In this document: in pieces, positions 1 through 9,583 of the stretch
Layout of the letters: each line of letters begins with the position of its first letter
How positions within the stretch are numbered: the first letter of the stretch is position 1
Source of the DNA: Phlebotomus papatasi
Lineage: Eukaryota > Arthropoda > Insecta > Diptera > Psychodidae
Length of the DNA: 64,000 bases
Assembly (NCBI RefSeq): GCF_024763615.1
Contig: NC_077222.1
Span: forward strand, 111,881,417-111,945,416
Direction of reading: 5' to 3'
The notes under the pieces: generated by a model
What the model was told of the DNA's origin: nothing
What the model saw: the letters and a program-made list of their open reading frames with translations, nothing else
Database searches by the model: none
Program-made: the position numbers and the translations under genes

Positions 1-1707
1 GTCAAGGAGTAAGTTTATGTTACGTACTCGAGAAAAAATTGAATTTAATGTATTGAATCTTGTGCCAAGTATAAAGCGTATGGAAATGGTTCTGAATTAC
101 CCCAATCTACCCTATACTAAAACGAAAGATTTTAAAGTTGTTTTTCTTTGGTAAAATAGGCAGACAGTACTTTGGAAAAATGGTCAGTAAACGTGAAGTT
201 TGATAAAGTTCATAAATAAAGCGAAAATCATAAATTGTAAATCCTCTAAAAATAATTAAAATATTGTAGGTTAAAGGAAAAATGAAGAAGTTACAAAAAA
301 CCATCTTGGTATTTGATGATTTATTATCACTTTTTAACTTTTTATTGACCAACTTTGAATTTTTTTATAACTTAAAATTTAATATCGATCAGGTACACAT
401 TAAGAACAGGGAAGTTTCATGAAAACGAAATGCACAGTCCTTTCCTTCAGAATCATTTTACATGTCGCTTTATGTTAGTTAAATGAGACTAATTTTTGAT
501 TTTTTACTGACCAAATTATTTTACTGATAAAATCCAATTTTTAGTTCTCATTTTATTTCTTTAAAAACTTACCTTATCGTTCACTTTGCCCATTATTTTG
601 AACCAGGAAAAGTCTTTGTCTCCTGAAATTAAATTCTAGAACTGAAAAAAATTCTATTATAAAAACACTTTTCGAGATCCTCCAAATTTTCTCCCAAATC
701 AAAAAAAAAATGCGTTAGATTTACGAATAAAAATGTATTTTCCTTATATTTTAAATCTCTTCTTTTTTTGTTTTTACTTGAAACTTTTTCCATAATAATT
801 TATATCTTTGTCCTACTAATTAATCCTAAAACTTTCCATTTGTTCTCTCCTCTGTTGTATTTATTTTCAATGTTGAAAATTTTTGTTACTTTTTCTTGCA
901 CAAAAAAAAACACAATTACTTTCAAGGGCAGACCAAAACAAAATCCACTAAAATTCTGAGATTATATCTTATTTTGTTACCTTCTGCTCCAAGAAGAATG
1001 TAAATTTCTCAATATCCTTAGCATTTACTACAAAGGAAATCTCAACACGAAAAAAAGTTTCTTTTTCATCTAACTATTATTTTTTTAAAGAAATTACACG
1101 TTTTTTTTTTCTCTTTTTGTAAGATACTGGACACAAGGGACACAAATACTTGAAAAATTTATCATAATGTAAATTCATATAATTATATATAAGAATAATA
1201 ATGAAGATAATGTACAATTTGAGGGTAAAATGGGAAGGAGGGAATGAGGAAATCTTGGACTGTGATGTTTAATGGAGTCTAAAAGTTAAATTTTTGCAGT
1301 TTTTAGGACATTCAGGAAAATATTCGTACGTAGCGATATTCTTTTACAGTCTTGTGTCGAAAATATTAGCACAGAGAATAGTTTCTTAAATCAATCGAAA
1401 ATGTGATATTGTTGTTTAATTTGTATAACAATAAATAAATATAAAATAATAAAATGAGATCAACTTTCAAATTGATTTTTTATGTATAAAAAAATACAAT
1501 TTAATTTTTTTTTTTGCATTTTCCTGCGGCATTTAATAGGAAGCAGAAAAATTTATCAAAACCCAAATACGATCTGTTTTGCCGAGTTCTACCCGGTTAA
1601 ATTCTTTTGGATTGATATTTTGAGAAACTTTTTTGTTAAATAAAAAGTAGTGTTCTATTAAGAGATGATTTTTTCGAAGTTAGATCACACAAAATTTCAA
1701 ACTTTAT

Positions 1708-2184
1708 GGTTCTTGCACACCTTTTAGATCAGCAAGATTTCATATGATCGAAATTCACATTCCTTTCTTTCTTAAAAACGTGTTGTATATGTCTACCCCA
1801 ATCTTCAGGACCATTCTTCTTCTTCTTTTGAACATCATAACAAATTCAATTTAGTTCAATCCTTTCAATCTAATTTATGGCCTGTTCTTCTTCTATTTTA
1901 TATAAGGCTGACGGACTCACTCGGGTCGATATAGACAATTTATGGCCTCTACACTACTACAGTAGACTCTTTCAAATTCGTGTATTTGGGATCGAACTGT
2001 CACCCGAATTAGAGAGAAATTCGGGCGTTAAACTTTTTGAAATGCAATGACTTTGTTCATCTGCATACTAATATTAATTTTACTTACTAATGAAAGAGTG
2101 GGATAGACTTATGCAAATCTTTTGAAAAAGAAACGCGAATTTTGATTTAAGAAATTATACTGATCTAAAAGGTTTGTCAGAAGC
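1708..2184. mobile_element. Foldback MITE, CACACCTTTTAGATC family, diverged copy
   Basis: The left end reads ggttcttgcacacctttt and the right end, reverse-complemented, reads gcttctgacaaacctttt. The same subterminal words (TTTTAGATCAG, then a TCGAAATTC block and a CCTTTCTTTCT block) occur in the two 260 bp copies at 10285-10544 and 17643-17902. This copy is longer and more degraded, with extra sequence in the middle, so it may be an old or nested insertion. Confidence 0.5.
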
Positions 2185-2736
2185 ATTAGAATCGTCTTTT
2201 ATAATAAATAAATCAAGCATTGAAAAAGGGCGACGGATAAATTTGCGTTTTAAATTTTTTTTTTACTTCGACCTAACCTAAAAAAAATTAAAAGTTCATT
2301 TTCGCACATATAAGAAACATTTTAAATAACCAGAATAATTATTGTCTTGTGATTAGAATGTGATTTAATAAAAGACATTTTGTCATTTTTTGTTGATGCT
2401 AAATTATTACAATAGATTCTCACTCAATTGGCTCTTTTTTCTTTAATACCCAATTCGGAGAGTGTTTACTGTGTAATATCTGGTGAACTGCTTTCGAACA
2501 AGAAGTGATGTCCTATTTTCTTGAGAAATCCGAAAAATTCAAATATTCGAAGACTGGAACATTCGGAAGCTAATATGGTTACTCAATAATCTGCTTTTAA
2601 GATTACAAGTAACAGATTGCTAAACATTTCAAATTCAAATTTCAGACACAAAACTCAATGTCTCAATCAGAATGTGTAATGAAATAATTCGATTTTATCT
2701 CTTTTTTTTTTTGTGAATTTAGATGAACAAAACATA

Positions 2737-2930
2737 GGAGGAGGTGGGGCTACTTTCAACTGTGGGGCTGCATTGCTACTTGATTTTTTCGCCTATTTCT
2801 AAATGAAGCTGGTCCTTACTATTATTTTATTTGGATCCGCAATTGTTTTATCTACCTAAATTACATCATGCTAAAACTCAGTTTCCCTTAAAAATATATT
2901 AATCCCAGTCAAAGTTGCCCCATCTTCCCC
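2737..2930. mobile_element. Short MITE with GGGGCAAC-type inverted ends
   Basis: The left end is TAGGAGGAGGTGGGGCTAC. The right end, reverse-complemented, is TAGGGGAAGATGGGGCAAC. Both are flanked by TA, which suggests a TA target duplication as in Tc1/mariner-type elements. No coding capacity is present. The ends resemble those of other elements in this window (around 41.3 kb, 51.0 kb and 54.4 kb). Confidence 0.5.
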
Positions 2931-3248
2931 TAATGGTCGCAATTAGAGAAATTTATTTCCATATTTGGCATTATTGAAAAGAAATTGACAGTTTTTTTTC
3001 GACAGAAACGTAATCAATTTGCTTCAATATCCCACATATCAAAGAAATCCTTTTTTTTTAGTGCGTACAATTGCCACTGCGTTCTTTGGCTAGAAAAGGG
3101 CGTGATCAAAATGCTACATTGACAATCTACGCCAGTTTTTAGCGTTTTAAACATCAGTCAAAATCTAATGACACTGTCAATATTTAATATTTTATTTCTA
3201 TTGTATTAGGCACTTAGCACACCATTTTAATTTATTGAAATTCAATTG

Positions 3249-3492
3249 ATTGAAACTTTAATAATAATAATAATAATGCTGGCACAACATTCCATGAAGG
3301 ACCAAGGCCTTCCCGCAAGGGGATTTCTAGACATGCATTATTATTTTTTCTTGTACGGGATGAGGTTGTCAGTCCCATGCCCGTGGAATCAAGTGCAGTG
3401 AAGCACACTGAATGCAATCCGTACACCTTTAACGCCAGAAAAATTCCTGGTGACCTAAAGGGGATTCTGACCCGGGACTTATTGAAACTTTA
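3249..3492 (-). mobile_element. SINE-like retroposon with (ATT)n tail and 12-bp TSD
   Basis: Read on the minus strand, the element (3261-3480) starts with a GGGTCAGAATCCCC stretch resembling a tRNA box B, runs about 200 bases, and ends in an (ATT)n tail, seen on the plus strand as TAATAATAATAATAAT. It is bounded by the perfect 12-bp direct repeat ATTGAAACTTTA at 3249-3260 and 3481-3492, as expected after target-primed reverse transcription. A non-autonomous, tRNA-related SINE is the best reading. A clear box A is not obvious, so the head may be truncated. Confidence 0.7.
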
Positions 3493-3788
3493 CATTTCAC
3501 TTTTTCAAACTGGAATCAGATAAATCTCCTTCTGTCAAATGAGAATTGAAATTTCAATTTTCTATTTTTTACAGAAGGAGACAATTATATCCGATTTCAA
3601 TTTGATGGATCCAGAGAAAAATTAAAATCGATTGAATATCCCAAAATTGAAAAAGTAATGCTAACGCCATGAGCAAATTTAGCCATTTTCTATTTAAAAA
3701 AAAGGAAATTAGAACAATGATATTTAAAAATTTGCCGGCACTAACCAGAAAACTAAACCTAAGATTTATTTGATCTACCTATTACGGC

Positions 3789-4186
3789 GTTATCACACTT
3801 GTACATTAAAATTTTAATGTGATTCACATTAATTGTCACTTGTGAACGTCCAAATATGTTATTTGTGTCTTTGAGTCACTTAATATTTGGGATTTTTCTA
3901 TTTATTGATAAAGAAGTGGACTTGGCCTGCAAAAATAATTTTAAATTTACCTAAAGCATAAATATTTTTCACATTAAAAAATTAAAGAGAAAATCGCATT
4001 AATTTTTCGCATTAATGCTATAAATCCATTTATATCAAATTTTGCGGGCCAAGTCTACCTTTTTATCAACAAATAGATCAAATTTTGAATATAAAATGAT
4101 TCAAACACACAAATTACACATTTGGACTCTCACCAGCGACAATTAATGTGAATCATATTAAAATTTTAATATGCAAGTGTGATAAC
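3789..4186. mobile_element. Long foldback element (arms about 190 bp)
   Basis: The left arm begins GTTATCACACTTGTACATTA. The right arm, reverse-complemented, begins GTTATCACACTTGCATATTA, and the match continues with few differences through about 190 bp. Shared words include GATTCACATTAATTGTC and GACTTGGCC. The element is therefore almost entirely an imperfect palindrome with a small AT-rich centre and no coding capacity. A superfamily cannot be assigned without the exact target duplication. Confidence 0.65.
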
Positions 4187-4690
4187 ACAGTTAAAACATT
4201 TAAAAAATAAATAAATAAAATAAAATATACGATTTTTTAAAACATTTTCACCATATTATTCAATTTAATATTTGTGATATAAATATTCCCAAAAATGATG
4301 TTTTTTTTTTAATTTTAAAATCTACACAACTCTTGAAAAATAAATGCTTAACAAATTCTGTGATCCTTTCCCAATAAATAAAATAAAAGATTTAAAAAAT
4401 TATCTACTAGTACTATTTTTTTTTGTGATTATAAGTTTCGATTTCAAGCTATCTCTGCGTTACTATTTCCAACACAGTACTGTATTTTTCTCGAAAAAAA
4501 ATCTGATAAAATTTCCTGCATAATCAAAATATAGTCACTACTTACAATTTATCCTGAATCCCTAGCGCAGGATTAAATATGGAAGGAAGGGTATCCAGGG
4601 TATAAATGCTAATGGGGATGAAAGGATGAAGGGACACGAAATGAGATCTATGGGGTGACATGGGATGGGTCAGTGTGGACAATGGTGACT

Positions 4691-5800
4691 CTACAGTTCT
4701 ATTCTAGGTCTGTACTGCAGTCGCAGAGGCGGATCCCGAAATCGCCATCTGGTCACGTAGACGAATTTGAGGGTATGATCCTTCCCCAGGAGTTCATCAT
4801 TGCACAGTATATCCACCTAGCCAGCAAAAGCGAGGCCAATGAGAATTTTTCGTGGAAGGGAAGGGGAGGGGAATACGAGGCAAAACTACTTACCTCTCTG
4901 TATTTGTCCATTCCATTCAACACCTTTTTGGCCACAAACTTCTTGAGATGCGTAATTGTTGCTTGGGAGCTGCATCTGATGAAGCGTCTCTTGAGATTTT
5001 TCAAATTGTTACTGATGCACTCTAAGCACACGTTCACTTGCTCATCCTGACGATGGTAATCGGATTCAGCATGAGCTTCATTGAGCTTATCAGCTCCACT
5101 TTCTTCCAGTTCGTGGTTTTGCGGCAGGTCTTTTGGGCAGGGTAGATTTCTTGTCTTGTAAAACTCTCTCTCGCGTCGCATCTCATCTAAAAATAGTTCA
5201 TATAGATAGGGAAAGGTCAGAGGACTTGCAATTGATCACAACAAAGGGCAGTGGATACTCACTGTCTTGGAGATTTGGAACCAATTTGTACACGATATCT
5301 TGCATTGTTCTGTCGAAACTGATATATTGGAGCGGATGCGACTGATGGATGACATTGCCACAAGTAGGACATGTGTTGTTCTCCTCCAAATGCTTCACCA
5401 AGCAACTTTTGCAGACTTCCGGAAAAGAAATAACGTGAGATAAACCCGAAAATTCCCATTTCCCCCACCAATAAAGGAGTTACATCATGGGAGTCCTTGC
5501 ACAACATAACCTCAATAACAAATTGTTATTGTTATTTTGCCGAAGAAAAAGAGTACTTTTCTTATTAGAAATACTATATAAATCTCCCCTGGTATGTCCA
5601 GAACAAATGGAAAGTAGAATTTGGGTGCAAAAAGGACCAAAAGGTAGGTAAAAGTAGCAAAATATGAAGGGTCTCTGACAAAACTTACAAGTGTGCAGGC
5701 ATTCGGTAACTGTGGTGGCATCGATAAAGTATCCACGGCATATTTTGCATGTGATGTGACTATTGAGAGTCTTTAATTTGATTTTCCTCTCCATAATCAT
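4691..5800 (-). CDS. l(3)73Ah: Polycomb group RING finger protein 3 (PCGF3 / l(3)73Ah)
   Basis: Four exons on the minus strand: 5689-5800, 5263-5415, 4894-5186 and 4691-4816. All junctions are GT-AG and the join is in frame, giving about 227 residues. The N-terminus carries a C3HC4 RING finger (CKICRGYFIDATTVTECLHT, then FCKSCLVKHLEENNTCPTC). The sequences TMQDIVYKLVP and REREFY follow. The C-terminal half is a RAWUL ubiquitin-like domain ending LQYRPRIEL. Order, length and motifs match PCGF3, called l(3)73Ah in Drosophila. By family knowledge it is a subunit of a non-canonical Polycomb repressive complex 1, pairs with a RING1/Sce E3 ligase for histone H2A ubiquitination, and acts in the nucleus. 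A second Met two codons after the first is an equally possible start. It lies 300 bp from the end of the cyclin J gene on the same strand. Confidence 0.93.
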
Positions 5801-6100
5801 ATCACTCCTATTTATTGCACTATTTTTCGCAAAATTTTCTCTTCTTTTATCTCCCTTATTCAGAAAAAAACACCATCAAAAACACTCGACACGACACATG
5901 TATACTAGCGCCACAGGTGTTGAGTGCCGGTACTAGCAATTGTCATCATTTCGCCGTCAGATACGCAAGACGATAATCTCCCGCCATTTTCAATGAATTA
6001 CCCATTTTATCTTTTATTTTAGGAAAATTGAGAAAGTTATATAAATTCAAATATTATATTACTGGATAGGATTCCTTATTGAACTCAACATGATGTCTGT

Positions 6101-7213
6101 CTATTCATCAACGGACATAAATTCATCACTGGAATGGTTTGCGAAAGAGTCCTCAGAACTCGGAGATTTAAAATAGGAAGTTCCGTAGCCGGATTCCGGA
6201 GAACACACCACGACCTCTTCATCGGGTTTGGGTGTATCACAGAGATTCATGATCTTGGAAGCGCAGAAAATTATATCAGAGACCTTGTAATTAGTGATGT
6301 GGATGAGATTTTGCGGCCAGATCGTAGTTAGGCGAAGGATGGTCCTGGTGGCTAAGAGACACGCTGCAGCCACCTTCGATGGTACTTCCTGTACCATTAG
6401 AGGATCACTCAGCGTAGCATCCAGAAATCTATGTACAAACATATGAGCGTTCTCGAGAAATGCCTCAAATGTGGGAAAAAGGAAATCTTCATGAAACCGC
6501 TGATCCTCATAATCCTGCACAGTTACCACAATCCAAACGAAGTAATCCGTGAATGTGACTGCAGTTGGGATGATCATCTTGAAATCTAGCATCCTCATAA
6601 TGCTGAACTCTGTTGCGGCATATTCAGCGGAATTTGTGTGAGTCTGTAAATTTAGGTAACTATCGAATGCCTCAATGCTGGGCACAGATAAATCCCTATC
6701 TTCCATTTTTGCTGCGAGGATCAAACAAACTCCCGCAACAAAGTACATGCCGCTATCCGGAAGAGTGAATGTATTGAGGACTACATCAAATATATACACT
6801 CCTAGATGCAGTGTATTCCTACTGAGTTGCTCATGTTCAGTGATGTGTTTCTGCAAGTTCACCAAGCATGTTCGCAATTCCCTGAGGTGATTAATTCTTG
6901 TGGTATCGAACATTCTTAGTGCAGGACGATTTTCCCTCTCACTCACTTTCATTGCTTCGTACATGTCCCTCTCGTATTCCATATTCCACCAATTCTCTAC
7001 ATCGTCCATCTGCAAGGAACATTGACCCGTAAACCTACTAAAAACATTGCAAAATTATTGTCTAACCTTGTCAATCCCGTGAAAAATGGGATTTTTCCCT
7101 TCGGGGGAGACATCTTGTTTCTTCCTAACCTTCCTCGAGTGCATCAAAGAATTGAACTTTCTGCGCTTCCTGGGCACGGATCCCAGACTGGGAGTTCGTG
7201 CACCACGAAGCAT
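6101..7213 (-). CDS. CycJ: Cyclin J
   Basis: Two exons: 7067-7213 (49 codons) and 6101-7009, giving 351 residues. The second exon contains a full cyclin box: VYIFDVVLNTF, then GVCLILAAKMEDRDLSVP, then a second helical repeat ending VAAACLLATRTILRLTTIWP. The spacing and the W-rich N-terminus (VENWWNMEYERDMYEAMK) match the cyclin J family, a metazoan cyclin active in early embryos and germ line. The upstream exon is rich in Arg/Lys (PRKRRKF, SRKVRKKQ) and could supply a nuclear localisation signal. The second exon itself begins with ATG right after the acceptor, so a shorter 302-residue product, with the first exon as leader, is also possible. The C-terminus is Ser/Asp-rich and low in complexity. 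Confidence 0.88.
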
Positions 7214-8856
7214 TTTGGAACTGAAACACCTTTTAACGATAATTTTGGCCTAATTCTTGCTAGAAATAAGATCACAAGAATTCGCCATGTCCGCAATATT
7301 TTGCAGAAGAAAACAAACTAACGGTTCGTTTTTTACATCTAGCCTAGCTATCAACCGTTGTTGGCGCTAGTGGTAGTGTCCCAAACAAAAAAATAGATAA
7401 AATTAATGTAGATCAGCTTATGGTAGGCGTGATTCTTTCTTTGCAAATTCTAATGATAGAAAAGTCTGGATTACGCCGATATGGATAGAAATCGGGCACT
7501 GTACTTCTACTACGGTGGTGATTCTGTGTGTTTTTTTAGAATATGTAATCTTCAAGAGGGATTTTGAATCAGTCAGGGGACAGGAATTACTGCATTAATT
7601 TCGACTAAAATATATTTCTTTAGGAAATTTTTCTGGCGGTTAAATTTAAAATTTGAGGTTAGAGGACATTTAACCGTCGAAATCCGTTGTGATGTAAAAT
7701 CAAAAAAAAATCATTCATTTTTTGTTGCCACGATTTACAATTTTAAATTGTTTGAAAACGATATTTGCATGTTTCTTTTTACCGAAACCATCGAAACAGT
7801 TTAGATTAGATTGTTCGTAACTAATGCTAAAAACGCTAAAATATTAACGTATTGATTTCTAAATGATTTTTTCACGGTAGGGTGAGGGAGGGAGTTTTGT
7901 GCACAGTAAAAAAAATTTGGCAGCTATTTGTTCCAAAATTAGCTCGTCCACGGATACTCAAATTTTTGGGACAAATTTCTATCTACAGTAGAGCCTCGCT
8001 ATAGTCCATTGCCTACTGTATTTGGTTCCAGATTTGACACTTGGGTTGCAGAGTCGCCATCGTAGTCCATGTCATTTTTTAAAATTATCAACGACTTTTT
8101 GTATTGAAATTGCTCGTCGGCTTCCACTTTCTTGCGATTGTGGTACTTGTCCTCGCTCTCTTCATAATGGATCACAATTATCGCAATTATCACAATTACT
8201 CAATAAAGTTTTCCAAAAATATTAAAATAATTATGACAACATTGCATGTCGCGTACTGAAAAACATAACCTAATTTAAAATCAATGTTTTGAAATCAACG
8301 GTCGATAAATTGTGAACTATAGATAGAGCGATGACCTATAGCGGGGTTCTACTGTATTTAGAATTTAGAACAAATTTGTATGTATTTGGGATTAAAATGT
8401 CCTCCTCAGATACAATTTTGTTTCAAAAATATTTGTTCCAAAGTAAGTTTATTCCAATATTTTGGTCAGTGGCCGAAAGTTTTTACCGTGTGAGTAAATA
8501 TTTTTCTTTGCCAGATAAAAATTCTGTAACTCATCCAACATTATACATACGTGTTACTAGTAAAAAGGAAAGGCATGATTTTTTTAAAATATTTTATTAT
8601 TAATAAGAAAAACTAAAATTATTTTTTAAGTGATCTCTTGTCTCAAACCAAATCCTCAATTTGCCACTTTAATATCCAAGGTGCGATGCGCGGGAGGGAG
8701 CGAAATGGCTATCCGAATAATAGCCGAAGAAACCGAATCGCGAGTGTCCGATCCGATCCGAGTCCAACAGCCACAGCGCAACATCAAATAGAAGAACAAG
8801 AAGAAAAAAGGCTGAAATCAATAACAAAATTCAAATATAAAAAATCATAAGGAAAA
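7214..8856. other. Intergenic region between divergent CycJ and TRAPPC2
   Basis: The two genes point away from each other, so this 1.6 kb must hold both promoters. I see no clear TATA box for either. The middle is occupied by a 369-bp pogo-like MITE (7986-8354). A GC-richer patch at about 8680-8770 directly upstream of TRAPPC2 is probably its 5' leader. No other gene is visible. Confidence 0.6.
7986..8354. mobile_element. pogo/Tc1-like MITE with TA target duplication
   Basis: Terminal inverted repeats are CAGTAGAGCCTCGCTATAG on the left and CAGTAGAACCCCGCTATAG on the right (reverse-complemented), with only two mismatches over 19 bp. TA flanks both ends (7984-7985 and 8355-8356). CAGT-starting ends and TA duplication are typical of pogo/Tigger-type elements. 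The 369-bp interior has no intact transposase. Confidence 0.8.
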
Positions 8857-9357
8857 ATGTCCTGCAATTATTATTTCGCTATAGTGGGTCACAATGACAA
8901 CCCAATCTTTGAGATGGAATTCGCCAGCACCAACAAAGAGCAGAAAGTAAGTTACGATTAAGTAAAAGTTTTTGCATTAATCCCCAGGGAATTTTCTTAT
9001 GTTTTCTGCTTTTCTTGTTTCCAGAAAGAGGATCACAGGCATCTCAACCAATTTATTGCCCATGCAGCCCTTGATCTAGTAGATGAGCACAAATGGAAGA
9101 CCAACAACATGTACATAAAGTCAATAGATAAGTTCAATCAGTGGTTCGTGTCAGCTTTTGTAACAGCCAGCCACATGAGATTCCTCATGGTTCATGACAC
9201 CCGGAATGATGAGGGCATTAAAACCTTCTTCATGGAAATGTACGAGACTTACATCAAGTACTCAATGAATCCCTTCTACACCAAGAATACACCCATCCGT
9301 TCGGTAACATTTGACAAGAAAGCGCAGCTCTTCGGCCGGAAATACCTGGTTTCCTGA
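8857..9357 (+). CDS. TRAPPC2: TRAPP complex subunit 2 (sedlin)
   Basis: Two exons, 8857-8946 and 9025-9357, joined in phase 0 by a 78-bp intron, give exactly 140 residues, the usual length of sedlin. The protein starts MSCNYYFAIVGHNDNPIFE, carries the longin-type fold signature HLNQFIAHAALDLVDEH, and continues with WFVSAFVTASHMRFLMVHD and NPFYTKNTPIRS, all hallmarks of TRAPPC2. By family knowledge it is a core subunit of the TRAPP tethering complex and guanine-nucleotide exchange factor for Rab1, acting in ER-to-Golgi transport. A polyadenylation signal AATAAA lies at 9389-9394. The gene converges with ABCF2, whose stop is only 227 bp away. Confidence 0.95.
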
Positions 9358-9388
9358 GGTCTTGGGGAACTCATAAACTTCTAGGGCA

Positions 9389-9394
9389 AATAAA
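9389..9394 (+). terminator. Polyadenylation signal of TRAPPC2
   Basis: A canonical AATAAA hexamer 32 bases after the TRAPPC2 stop codon, in the short gap before the oppositely oriented ABCF2 stop. Confidence 0.55.
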
Positions 9395-9583
9395 GACTCA
9401 TCTGGGAAACTAACTTCCAAGCGGAATTTATTGAACTTGCGCTCTCATCATACTATTTCAAATAAATACACAAGAATTTATTATTTTCACCTCCGGAAAG
9501 TCCTGGGAAAATGGGTTGAAACTTCTAAGTTGTTTGTGAAATAGAATATGTGCAAATATCGAGAGATATCTCCATCAATGGGA

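Larger units (their letters stand above)
1..4690. other. Gene-free, AT-rich flank with mobile-element remnants
   Basis: I see no convincing coding exon on either strand; the short open frames here have AT-driven composition and no recognisable domain. The stretch holds a copy of the CACACCTTTTAGATC foldback family, a GGGGCAAC-ended MITE, a SINE with target-site duplications and a long foldback element, each listed separately. The rest is homopolymer-rich intergenic DNA. Confidence 0.7.
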
